A DNA stretch of 6,125 nucleotides from Desulfomicrobium sp. (GCA_003542385.1 DPKT01000197.1:1-6125), one strand, 5' to 3'; counted from the first letter of the stretch, positions 1-5,418 are shown. Numbers and translations are program-made. The notes: generated from the sequence alone by a model not told the origin.

Positions 1-21
1 ACAATTTTTACGAACACAGCC

Positions 22-59
22 AAAGAAAACGGCCGGGCTGCTTGTGCAGCCCGGCCGTT
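22..59 (-). terminator. Rho-independent terminator ending the leftward transcript
   Basis: Positions 28-40 and 47-59 form a perfect 13-bp GC-rich stem around a 6-nt loop (41-46). Read leftward, the stem is followed directly by TTCTTT (27 to 22), the usual U-rich tail. Read rightward there is no T run, so the terminator acts on the minus strand. It lies 42 nt past the stop codon of the small gene at 102-245, and supports that gene being the last of a leftward transcript. Confidence 0.85.
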
Positions 60-101
60 CGACGTTGTCGGCCAGGTTCCGGGGAGGGCCGGGACCGGAA
101 G

Positions 102-245
102 TCAGCGCAGGGCCGTCCGGTTCCCCTGTCCCAGGCTGCTCAAGACGAAGCGCAGCCCGGCTGCCAGCCGAAGGATGGCTTTGGAGATGACCGGTTCGGG
201 GCGGTTGATTTTCTGGGAGTGCAGAAAGACGGTAATTTCGCGCAT
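102..245 (-). CDS. Small basic protein of 47 residues, function unknown
   Basis: This short open frame is read leftward from ATG at 245 to TGA at 102. Its ribosome binding site is GAGG (255-252), 6 nt before the ATG. Most third codon positions are G or C, as in the neighbouring genes, while the same codons read on the plus strand lack this bias. The product has eight Lys/Arg against two Asp/Glu. Residues 19-39 look like an amphipathic helix with spaced K22, R26 and R32 among aliphatic residues; there is no signal peptide and no cysteine. The gene sits 137 bp beyond the FlgO/peptidoglycan-binding gene and 42 nt before a strong terminator, so it may share that transcript or use its own promoter. 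I do not recognise the family. A membrane-surface or nucleic-acid-binding role would fit the charge, but that is a guess. Confidence 0.6.
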   Translation of the reverse strand: MREITVFLHSQKINRPEPVISKAILRLAAGLRFVLSSLGQGNRTALR

Positions 246-267
246 GATGAACCTCGTATTCAAAAAT

Positions 268-296
268 ATGGTAAATTTCGTGAATGTCGTTTTGAA
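268..296 (-). promoter_or_regulatory. Weak candidate sigma-70 promoter for the small gene
   Basis: Leftward, TTCAAA (296-291) and TACCAT (273-268) are separated by 17 nt. Each matches the -35 and -10 consensus at four of six positions. Transcription would begin just before the GAGG ribosome binding site at 255-252. The surrounding 246-382 gap is clearly AT-richer than the genes, as expected for a promoter region. It also holds an inverted repeat TCGTCA/TGACGA (327-332 and 343-348). The match is modest, and read-through from the upstream operon is an alternative. Confidence 0.25.
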
Positions 297-382
297 GCGA
301 GGGTCAATTAGGCGCGAATGATCTGTTCGTCAAGTGAATTTCTGACGATTGTATTTTTGTATGATTTCGGGGCGCTGTCGTG

Positions 383-1138
383 TCAGGACGGAGGCAGCAG
401 GGCGTCCTGGGTGGCCCGGTCCCACTGGGCGGTGGCCGGCAGGCCCAGGGAGGCGCGGAAACGGGCCAGTGCGGCCTTGGATCTTTTGCCCCATACGCCG
501 TCGATCCTGCCCTTGTAGAGGCCTTGACTGGCCAGGCCCTGCTGGACGCGCTTGGCGTCGGACCTGTGCTTCAGGTCGAGGAGCGGGACGGGCGGGGTCT
601 TTGCCTTGACGGCGGACGGTGCCGCCCCCATGAGGAGGCGGACTTCCTCGGTCAGGCGAAGGCGGCACGAGGCCGAAGCCAGGACGACGTGGTCCGCGGT
701 CTGAACGATGCGCGCGCTGACCCGCACCCCGCCGTCGGCCAGGGTGTATGTGCCGGTCAGCACGGTCTGCAGCCCCGAGGTCGAGCCGGCCTGATCGGGA
801 CTTCCGGACAGGGCCGTCTCCCCGTTCTCCTTGAGGCTGTAGGGCGTCGGCATGAAGGCGCGGGTGTCGGCCACGCGGTACCCGTGGCGCGCAAAGGCGT
901 TGCCGGTTTCCTCGGCCAGAATGCGCCCCAGGGGGGATGTCGACCCGAGGTCGTTCAGGTCCGCAAAGGGGGCGGTCATGATGGCGGAGGATCGGTCGAG
1001 GCGGACCTGGAGGTTCTCGGCCAGGCTGTCGGCGAGAGAGGTGCAGAGCTCCTCGATGCGCGAGGCCCCGCAACCGGCCGCGCCGGGGGATGGGACGGCG
1101 CAGAGCAGGGCGCAGATGAGCAGGATGGCGCGGGTCAT
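383..1138 (-). CDS. FlgO-domain exported protein with C-terminal peptidoglycan-binding domain
   Basis: The product has 251 residues. Residues 1-22 are a signal peptide (M-T-R, then a hydrophobic stretch). Cysteine 23 follows A-A-G, an imperfect lipobox, so it could be a lipoprotein or an ordinary periplasmic protein. Residues about 30-168 match the FlgO fold: a helix with S-L-A-D-S-L, the 'FADLNDLGSTSPLGRILAE' stretch, then R-H-G-Y and V-L-T-G-T-Y followed by a V-R-V-S-A-R-I-V strand. FlgO is an outer-membrane protein needed for flagellar stability in Vibrio. Residues about 195-247 form a PG_binding_1-like domain (Q-Q-G-L, G-L-Y-K-G-R-I-D-G-V-W-G, then A-L-A-R-F-R). The start ATG overlaps the previous gene's stop (ATGA), implying translational coupling. 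Typical FlgO proteins lack the C-terminal domain, which would tether this one to the cell wall. Its role in flagella is inferred from family and promoter context. Confidence 0.85.
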   Translation of the reverse strand: MTRAILLICALLCAVPSPGAAGCGASRIEELCTSLADSLAENLQVRLDRSSAIMTAPFADLNDLGSTSPLGRILAEETGNAFARHGYRVADTRAFMPTPYSLKENGETALSGSPDQAGSTSGLQTVLTGTYTLADGGVRVSARIVQTADHVVLASASCRLRLTEEVRLLMGAAPSAVKAKTPPVPLLDLKHRSDAKRVQQGLASQGLYKGRIDGVWGKRSKAALARFRASLGLPATAQWDRATQDALLPPS

Positions 1139-1827
1139 TTGTTCACCAGCGAATAGCGTTTGAGTTCGACGTCGCCGGTCGGGGCGCCGAGCTTGTAGTG
1201 GGCCATGTCGTGGCCGTCTACGTAGAAGATGCTTGAATCCCGGTACAGGTAGCCGCCGTTGTGGACGAGGGCTGAGGTGACCTGAATTTCCGTCTGCGGC
1301 GTCTGCGGGTCGAAGAGGCCGCTCTCTTCGGACACCATGGGCACCTCTGGGTAACGCCCTTTTTCGTCCTTGGCCTGCACGAAGTCCGGGTCCGCGATGC
1401 GGAGGCGGCCCGAACGGTTCCGCGTGAGGGTCCGGCGGTGGGTGACCGTTTCCACGCCTACCTCCAGAACCGCGGCCCCGTCCGGCGTGAAGGAGATCGG
1501 CACGCCGTAGTCCACCAGGCGGGTCAGCAGCGCTTCGCGGTAGGATTTGCCGAACGGGGTGGCAGGCGCCGGAGCGACGTAGACGCGGAGGTCCCCTTCG
1601 GGATGGAAGTGGTCCAGCGCCTTGGCGCAGTTGCGGGCGACCGTGGCCGCCAGGCTGTCCCAGTGGGCCATGGCCTGCATTTTCGGCTGGGAAGACAAAG
1701 GGTAGCCGGAGGCCAGGGGCGCCTGGGCCGTGGCAAGGCGGTCGGACTGCGCGCTGTTGACGCCGGCCGGGGAGCAGGCGGCCAGGGACAGCGAGGCCAG
1801 AAGGGCGAGAAGGGAGGTCAGGCGCAT
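1135..1827 (-). CDS. Outer-membrane lipoprotein of unrecognised family, first gene of the sigma-28 unit
   Basis: The product has 230 residues. It begins with a clear lipoprotein signal peptide: M-R-L-T, a leucine-rich core and lipobox L-A-A-C with the modified cysteine at residue 18. Serine at +2 favours delivery to the outer membrane. The ATG at 1827 is preceded by AAGGA with 7 nt spacing. The in-frame ATG at 1857 lies at the predicted transcription start and would hide the signal peptide, so it was rejected. The mature part has an alternating helix/strand pattern: a D-L-R-V-Y-V-A-P strand (79-86), a helix K-S-Y-R-E-A-L-L-T-R-L-V-D-Y-G-V (94-109), a strand A-A-V-L-E-V-G-V-E-T-V (118-128) and a late I-F-Y-V-D-G-H-D motif (200-207). 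I cannot assign a family; the layout recalls small periplasmic domains such as those in FlgO/FlgT or CsgG-type proteins. Its partner is the FlgO-domain protein encoded next, with a 4-bp overlap. Confidence 0.8.
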   Translation of the reverse strand: MRLTSLLALLASLSLAACSPAGVNSAQSDRLATAQAPLASGYPLSSQPKMQAMAHWDSLAATVARNCAKALDHFHPEGDLRVYVAPAPATPFGKSYREALLTRLVDYGVPISFTPDGAAVLEVGVETVTHRRTLTRNRSGRLRIADPDFVQAKDEKGRYPEVPMVSEESGLFDPQTPQTEIQVTSALVHNGGYLYRDSSIFYVDGHDMAHYKLGAPTGDVELKRYSLVNK

Positions 1828-1864
1828 GGCGTGTTCCTTGAAAGCGGTTCTTTCCATGATCAGG

Positions 1865-1891
1865 TTATCGGCTGCCCCGAAGAAAACTTAA
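1865..1891 (-). promoter_or_regulatory. Sigma-28 (FliA) type flagellar promoter
   Basis: Leftward, TTAAGTTT (1891-1884), an 11-nt spacer and GCCGATAA (1872-1865) match the enterobacterial FliA consensus TAAAGTTT-N11-GCCGATAA at 15 of 16 fixed positions with the exact spacing. Transcription would start near 1857, giving a leader of about 30 nt before the lipoprotein ATG at 1827. The genes served encode outer-membrane proteins including a FlgO-domain protein, which agrees with a flagellar sigma factor. The consensus is established for other bacteria; use in this organism is inferred. Confidence 0.8.
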
Positions 1892-1909
1892 ATCCGTGCG
1901 GCAAGCCTT

Positions 1910-1925
1910 TGGCACGAGGCATGCT
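1910..1925 (+). promoter_or_regulatory. Sigma-54 (-24/-12) promoter
   Basis: TGGCACG-AGGC-ATGCT matches the RpoN consensus TGGCACG-N4-TTGCW at 11 of 12 fixed positions, with GG (1911-1912) and GC (1923-1924) correctly spaced. Initiation would fall near 1936, leaving about 30 nt before the FlgO-family ATG at 1966. A 10-bp palindrome, GCTTCGAAGC (1923-1932), overlaps the -12 element and could be an additional regulatory site. Sigma-54 promoters need an AAA+ enhancer-binding activator; no binding site for one could be identified here. Confidence 0.8.
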
Positions 1926-1965
1926 TCGAAGCGATCAGTCGGCATATTTCTCCGGGGGTTTGACC

Positions 1966-2538
1966 ATGTCCAGAATATTCATCGCTCTGGTGAGCGTGTT
2001 GCTGTGCGGCTGCATCCAGTTGCCCGCCTTCGTCGGCAAGGCCTCGGGCCCTGCGGAACCGCGCCTGCTGGATTTTTCCTACAAGGCAGGAGATCATCTG
2101 CACTCGCAGCTTTCGGGCGGCCTGACGGCGTCCTATCCCATGCTCGCGGCGTCCTTCGTCGATTCGGCCAGCATGGAGAACACCAATGATCTCGGCAGGC
2201 TCCTGTCGGAGCAGGTCGCCTCGCGGCTCAGCCAGCACGGCTACTCCGTGACGGAAATCCAGCTGCGCTCGGATCAGTTGCGCGTGGATCCGTCCGGCGG
2301 AGTCCTTGCGCTGTCCCGCGACATTGCAGAAATCAATACCGACTCCGCCGCATATTCTGTCCTGGTCGGAACGTACACGGTCGTGGGGCGCCAAATTTAC
2401 GTCAACGTGCGCGTCCTGCGGGCCAGCGATGGCATTGCCCTGGCCTCTTCGGATTTTTCCCTGCCGTATGTCCGCCAGCAGAAGGCCGACACCAAGTCGG
2501 CTTCCGTCCAGCCTTCCGTGGAAACGACTCTCAGGTGA
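1966..2538 (+). CDS. FlgO-family outer-membrane lipoprotein
   Basis: The product has 190 residues. A short signal peptide (M-S-R, then a hydrophobic core) ends in L-C-G-C, with the lipidated cysteine at residue 16. The mature protein is essentially one FlgO domain. It shows a strand 'MLAASFVDSASMENTNDLG', the helix L-L-S-E-Q-V-A-S-R-L-S-Q-H-G-Y, L-S-R-D-I-A-E-I, then V-L-V-G-T-Y-T-V and a V-N-V-R-V-L-R strand followed by A-L-A-S-S. This closely follows the pattern of Vibrio FlgO, an outer-membrane component affecting flagellar stability and motility. The ATG at 1966 is chosen because GGGGG (1954-1958) lies 7 nt upstream and the lipoprotein signal begins there, although the frame is open much further upstream. 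Transcription is predicted from the sigma-54 site 41 nt upstream of the ATG. No terminator was seen between this gene and tupA, so some read-through is possible. It is a paralogue in fold of the divergent FlgO-domain gene, but the sequences are quite different. Confidence 0.88.
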   Translation: MSRIFIALVSVLLCGCIQLPAFVGKASGPAEPRLLDFSYKAGDHLHSQLSGGLTASYPMLAASFVDSASMENTNDLGRLLSEQVASRLSQHGYSVTEIQLRSDQLRVDPSGGVLALSRDIAEINTDSAAYSVLVGTYTVVGRQIYVNVRVLRASDGIALASSDFSLPYVRQQKADTKSASVQPSVETTLR

Positions 2539-2558
2539 CGTCCCGACCCGTTTCATGC

Positions 2559-2587
2559 TTGTTCTTATGTCAAAATTGACCTATGTT
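2559..2587 (+). promoter_or_regulatory. Candidate sigma-70 promoter of the tup operon
   Basis: TTGTTC (2559-2564) and TATGTT (2582-2587) are separated by 17 nt and match the -35 and -10 consensus at three and four of six positions. Initiation would fall near 2594. The left arm of the inverted operator-like element lies between the two hexamers, which would suit repression. Another reading uses TTGACC (2576-2581) as the -35, but its -10 partner is poor. A weak promoter would also fit an activator-dependent gene. Confidence 0.3.
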
Positions 2588-2612
2588 CGCTCTCGAGTGT
2601 CAATTTTTACAT
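2567..2612 (+). promoter_or_regulatory. Symmetrical operator-like element upstream of tupA
   Basis: Arms 2567-2580 (ATGTCAAAATTGAC) and 2599-2612 (GTCAATTTTTACAT) are reverse complements with one mismatch over 14 positions, separated by 18 nt. The same region can be read as a direct repeat, TGTCAAWWTTKACMTA, starting at 2568 and 2598, exactly 30 bp apart. The core ATTGAC-N18-GTCAAT spans exactly 30 bp. Sulfate-reducing deltaproteobacteria use TunR, a regulator with a XerC/XerD-like DNA-binding domain and a reported 30-bp site, to control tungstate and molybdate genes. The left half, TTATGTCAAAA (2565-2575), resembles the XerD half-site of dif. Assignment to TunR rests on size, style and gene context, not on a motif comparison. 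Confidence 0.6.
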
Positions 2613-2625
2613 ATCCGGAGGAAGC

Positions 2626-3498
2626 ATGAAGAAATTGTTCTTGGTATTCGCTTTGTTGCTGCTGCCCGTCACGACCATGGCCCAGGACAAGGTCCTGAAG
2701 ATGTCCACTACCACCAGCACCGAGTCTTCGGGGCTCCTTGAGGTGCTTCTGCCCGAGTTCAAAAAGGACACGGGCATCGACGTCCAGGTCGTGGCCAAGG
2801 GAACGGGTGCGGCCATCAAGGACGGCATCGACGGCAACGTGGACGTCATTTTCGTGCACGACCCCGCCCGCGAGGAGAAGTTCGTGGCCGACGGCTACGG
2901 CACCAAGCGCTACTACGTCATGTACAACGACTTCCTGCTGATCGGCCCGGCTGGCGACCCGGCAGGCGCCAAGAGCCCTGACGCGGCGGCCGCCATGAAG
3001 AAGATCGCCCAGTCCGAGGCCGTGTTCGTCTCCCGCGGCGACGACAGCGGCACCCACGCCAAGGAGCAGGAGCTCTGGAAGGCAACGGGCCTGCCCCTGA
3101 AGGAAGAGGACACGGTCTTCAAGGCCAAGGACAAGGAAGTGAAGTTCAAGACCGTGCACCCCGAAGGCATGAAGGCGTACATGTCCATCGGCCAGGGCAT
3201 GGGCAAGACCCTGACCTTTGCCGAGGAAAAGCAGGGCTACACCATCACGGACCGCGGAACCTACGTCCAGTACAAGTACGGCCGCGCCGAGGGCCTGCAG
3301 CTCGAACCCATCAGCGAAGGCGACAAGACGCTCTTCAACCCCTACGGCGTCATCCCGGTCAATCCTGCCAAGCACCCCCACGTGCGCTTCGACCTGGCGG
3401 ACACCTTCGCCAAGTGGCTGGTCTCCGAGCGCGGGCAGAAGGTCATCGGCGACTTCAAGCTGCTTGACAAGCAGCTCTTCTTCCCCGACGCGAAGTAG
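2626..3498 (+). CDS. tupA: Tungstate ABC transporter, periplasmic binding protein TupA
   Basis: The product has 290 residues. A Sec signal peptide (M-K-K, leucine-rich core) is probably cleaved after T-M-A, residue 19. The mature protein starts with the TupA hallmark S-T-T-T-S-T (27-32) followed by S-S-G-L-L. A second oxyanion-binding loop, S-R-G-D-D-S-G-T-H, lies at 136-144; R137 probably corresponds to the arginine linked to tungstate selectivity in Desulfovibrio TupA, though this is by motif, not alignment. N-P-Y-G-V-I-P-V (238-245) is also typical. The length fits the family. The protein binds tungstate in the periplasm and delivers it to TupB; selectivity over molybdate cannot be read with certainty. 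GGAGG lies 4 nt before the ATG. An operator-like element sits immediately upstream and a terminator immediately downstream, so this gene should give a strong short transcript. Confidence 0.95.
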   Translation: MKKLFLVFALLLLPVTTMAQDKVLKMSTTTSTESSGLLEVLLPEFKKDTGIDVQVVAKGTGAAIKDGIDGNVDVIFVHDPAREEKFVADGYGTKRYYVMYNDFLLIGPAGDPAGAKSPDAAAAMKKIAQSEAVFVSRGDDSGTHAKEQELWKATGLPLKEEDTVFKAKDKEVKFKTVHPEGMKAYMSIGQGMGKTLTFAEEKQGYTITDRGTYVQYKYGRAEGLQLEPISEGDKTLFNPYGVIPVNPAKHPHVRFDLADTFAKWLVSERGQKVIGDFKLLDKQLFFPDAK

Positions 3499-3523
3499 GC
3501 CGAGGGCGGCTCGATTTCGCGCA

Positions 3524-3548
3524 CCGGACGCCGTGTCCAGGCGTCCGG
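3524..3548 (+). other. Hairpin in the tupA-tupB gap
   Basis: CCGGACGCC (3524-3532) and GGCGTCCGG (3540-3548) form a perfect 9-bp stem with a 7-nt loop. No T run follows, so this is not itself a terminator. It lies just after tupA and 9 nt before the intrinsic terminator. A 3'-end stabilising structure for the tupA mRNA is the simplest reading. Confidence 0.6.
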
Positions 3549-3557
3549 ATGAATGGC

Positions 3558-3585
3558 GGCCCGCTCTTCGAGCGGGCCTTTTTTT
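3558..3585 (+). terminator. Rho-independent terminator inside the tup operon
   Basis: GGCCCGCTC (3558-3566) pairs with GAGCGGGCC (3570-3578) around a TTC loop and is followed by seven Ts (3579-3585). This is a textbook intrinsic terminator. tupB begins 29 nt further on and no promoter is obvious in between. It probably stops most transcripts after tupA and lets a fraction continue into tupBC. Confidence 0.9.
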
Positions 3586-3614
3586 CCCGGCGATCTGGGT
3601 TTCAGGGGAAGAGC

Positions 3615-4307
3615 ATGTTTTTTCTGGATAGCCTTGGGGCTGCATTCCAACTTCTGTTCGGCTTCGACAGGGAACTGCTGCACATCGTCGGCGTGTCCCT
3701 CAACGTCAGCCTGTGGTCCACCCTGGCGGCATGCGTCATCGGCGTGCCCGCCGGCTTTCTGATCGGCATCGCGAGCTTCAGGGGCAAGCAGGCGGTCATC
3801 ACCTTCTTCAACACCATGCTGGCCCTGCCGACGGTGGTCATCGGCCTGCTGGTATACTCGCTGCTGTCCCGCCGCGGCGTGCTCGGCCACCTGGGGTGGC
3901 TCTACTCCCAGAAGGCCATGATCGTCGGCCAGATCATTCTTATCACGCCCATCATCGTGGCCTTCACCATCGCGGCCGTGGGGCGCATCGACGACCGCTA
4001 CCGGCGCACGGCACTGACCCTGGGCGCTTCCTCATGGCAGGTTGCCCTGGTGGTCCTGCGCGAGGCGCGCTTCAGCATCATGGCCGCCATCGTGGCCGCC
4101 TTCGGCCGCGTCATTTCCGAGATCGGCATCTCCATGATGCTCGGCGGCAACGCCCGGGGCTTCACGCGGACCATGACCACGGCCATGGCCCTGGAGTACG
4201 ACAAGGGCGAATTCGTGCTGGCCCTGGGGCTTGGCATCGTGCTCCTGGCCATCAGCCTGGTGGTCAACGTGCTGCTCGGGTACGTGCAGGGGAGGACGCA
4301 GCGATGA
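3615..4307 (+). CDS. tupB: Tungstate ABC transporter, permease TupB
   Basis: The product has 230 residues and is a short binding-protein-dependent transport permease, the usual size for TupB. Hydrophobic segments are visible at about 21-51, 60-85, 101-122, 150-175 and 199-223. The cytoplasmic coupling (EAA) loop, which contacts the ATPase, is at about 131-171, with A-L-T-L-G-A-S-S and I-S-E-I-G-I-S. 'GGNARGFTRTMTTAMALE' (177-194) is typical of the tungstate group. The ATG at 3615 was chosen because AGGGG lies 6 nt upstream; earlier in-frame starts would put the terminator hairpin inside the gene. The gene overlaps tupC by ATGA. Its transcription depends on read-through of the terminator just upstream, unless an unseen promoter exists. 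It forms the inner-membrane channel for tungstate, probably as a homodimer. Confidence 0.93.
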   Translation: MFFLDSLGAAFQLLFGFDRELLHIVGVSLNVSLWSTLAACVIGVPAGFLIGIASFRGKQAVITFFNTMLALPTVVIGLLVYSLLSRRGVLGHLGWLYSQKAMIVGQIILITPIIVAFTIAAVGRIDDRYRRTALTLGASSWQVALVVLREARFSIMAAIVAAFGRVISEIGISMMLGGNARGFTRTMTTAMALEYDKGEFVLALGLGIVLLAISLVVNVLLGYVQGRTQR

Positions 4308-5308
4308 GCCTCTTCGAACTCCGCGACGTGCGCATGGTCTTCGACGGTCGGGTCGTGCTCGACCTCCCCAGGCTTGAGATAGGCCAGGGGCTCGCCTATT
4401 CCCTGCAGGGTCCCAACGGCGCCGGGAAATCGACCCTGCTCGGGATTCTGTCCTTTCTGAATGCGCCCCATCAGGGGGATGTCTTTTTTCTGGGCGAGCC
4501 GGTGGTCTGGAAGGAGTCCTTCCTGCGCCCCCTGCGCCGCCAGGTCGCGCTGGTGGAGCAGCATCCGGTCATGTTCAGCCGCAGCGTGCGGGAGAACGTG
4601 GGCTATGGCCTGGCCATACGCGGGGTGCCCCGGGCCGAGCGGGACAAAAAGGTGGACGAAGCCCTGGAGCTGGTCGGGCTGGCCCATCTGGCCGAGGTCT
4701 ATGCCCCGCGCCTGTCCGGGGGCGAGACCCAGCGCGTGGCCATCGCCCGGGCCCTGGCCAACAGCCCGAAGGTGCTTCTGCTGGACGAGCCCACGGCCAG
4801 CGTGGACACCCAGAACCGGGTCGTCATCGAGCAGGTCGTGGCCGAGTTGCGCGACAGGGGCGAGACGACCATCGTGCTCTGCACCCACAACCGCTCCCAG
4901 GCCTGGGCCCTGTGTCCGCATGTCATCTTCCTGGAGGACGGGAAACTGGTGCACCGTTCCCGCGCCAACTCCTACGCCGGGATCATGGGCGTGACCGACG
5001 GGCAGGGGGTGTGCCGGATCGCCGAGAATTTCCGAGTGCCCGTCAACGGTTGTGAGCCGGGGCGGGTCAGGATATCCATCGACCCCGAAGGGGTGCGTCT
5101 GCTATGGGCCGATGCGCCAGGAGTCAACAGCGGACCCCTGGCCAAGATTCGCCTGGAGGGAGACACGGTGGCCCTGAGCGTCAACCTGGGCCGCCCTCTG
5201 GACGTGCAGATGTCCCTTGCGGATTTCCGGGCCACGGGGCTGGCCGTCGGGGATATGGTGCGGGCCGAGATCAGCCCGGAAGCCGTGGATTGCCACCCCG
5301 GGAACTGA
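4304..5308 (+). CDS. tupC: Tungstate ABC transporter, ATPase TupC with C-terminal TOBE/Mop-like domain
   Basis: The product has 334 residues. Every ATPase motif is intact: Walker A G-P-N-G-A-G-K-S-T (36-44), Q-loop Q86, signature L-S-G-G-E (137-141), Walker B L-L-L-D-E-P (158-163), D-loop S-V-D (166-168) and switch histidine H195. After about residue 235 a separate all-beta region follows. It contains 'AKIRLEGDTVALSVNLGRP' and a V-G-D-M-V-R-A-E-I strand, resembling TOBE/Mop oxyanion-binding domains. In related molybdate and tungstate ATPases such domains bind the oxyanion and can shut transport down. It energises tungstate import at the cytoplasmic face of TupB. The ATG overlaps the tupB stop by 4 bp. 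TupC proteins without this extension are common, so feedback control by bound metal is likely but inferred. Confidence 0.93.
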   Translation: MSLFELRDVRMVFDGRVVLDLPRLEIGQGLAYSLQGPNGAGKSTLLGILSFLNAPHQGDVFFLGEPVVWKESFLRPLRRQVALVEQHPVMFSRSVRENVGYGLAIRGVPRAERDKKVDEALELVGLAHLAEVYAPRLSGGETQRVAIARALANSPKVLLLDEPTASVDTQNRVVIEQVVAELRDRGETTIVLCTHNRSQAWALCPHVIFLEDGKLVHRSRANSYAGIMGVTDGQGVCRIAENFRVPVNGCEPGRVRISIDPEGVRLLWADAPGVNSGPLAKIRLEGDTVALSVNLGRPLDVQMSLADFRATGLAVGDMVRAEISPEAVDCHPGN

Positions 5309-5418
5309 GCCCGCCCGTTCGGGCCGGCAAGCAGATATCTCCGGGCGTTCCCCCGCAATGTCCTGGGCCGGATGGCCGGCTACCCGCCAGAACGCTTATG
5401 CCGGAGGAGACTTTCTTC

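Noticed and set aside
380..1156. Long plus-strand open frame opposite the FlgO/peptidoglycan-binding gene
   Set aside because: It is antisense to a gene with recognisable FlgO and peptidoglycan-binding domains. Its predicted protein is low-complexity, rich in Gly and Arg, and has no recognisable motif.
1828..1857. Earlier ATG at 1857 for the minus-strand lipoprotein
   Set aside because: It coincides with the predicted sigma-28 transcription start and would place ten polar residues before the lipoprotein signal. The ATG at 1827 has AAGGA at the right distance.
1864..1892. Sigma-70 reading (TTTAAG-N17-GATAAC) of the minus-strand promoter
   Set aside because: The same bases fit the FliA consensus almost perfectly, with the correct 11-nt spacing. 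The sigma-70 match is only three and four of six.
1438..1965. Upstream extension of the plus-strand FlgO lipoprotein frame
   Set aside because: The frame is open, but it crosses the divergent lipoprotein gene and both promoters. The lipoprotein signal peptide and ribosome binding site place the start at 1966.
2521..2554. Inverted repeat GAAACG/CGTTTC at the end of the plus-strand FlgO gene, as a possible terminator
   Set aside because: The stem is only 6 bp with a 22-nt loop and no clean T run follows. It is too weak to call.
2581..3645. Very long minus-strand open frame across tupA
   Set aside because: It is a mirror of the GC-rich tupA codons. tupA itself has a signal peptide and family motifs, while the antisense product is a repetitive Gly/Val/Leu-rich string.
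3713..4303. Upstream extension of the tupC frame through tupB
   Set aside because: It overlaps tupB entirely and encodes a His/Arg/Gly-rich sequence. The ABC domain begins at the ATG at 4304, which overlaps the tupB stop.
3998..4954. Minus-strand open frame opposite tupB and tupC
   Set aside because: It is antisense to two intact transporter genes, and no motif or ribosome binding site supports it.
5309..5324. Hairpin GCCCG/CGGGC directly after tupC as a terminator
   Set aside because: The stem is only 5 bp and no T run follows. Transcription may continue into the next gene.
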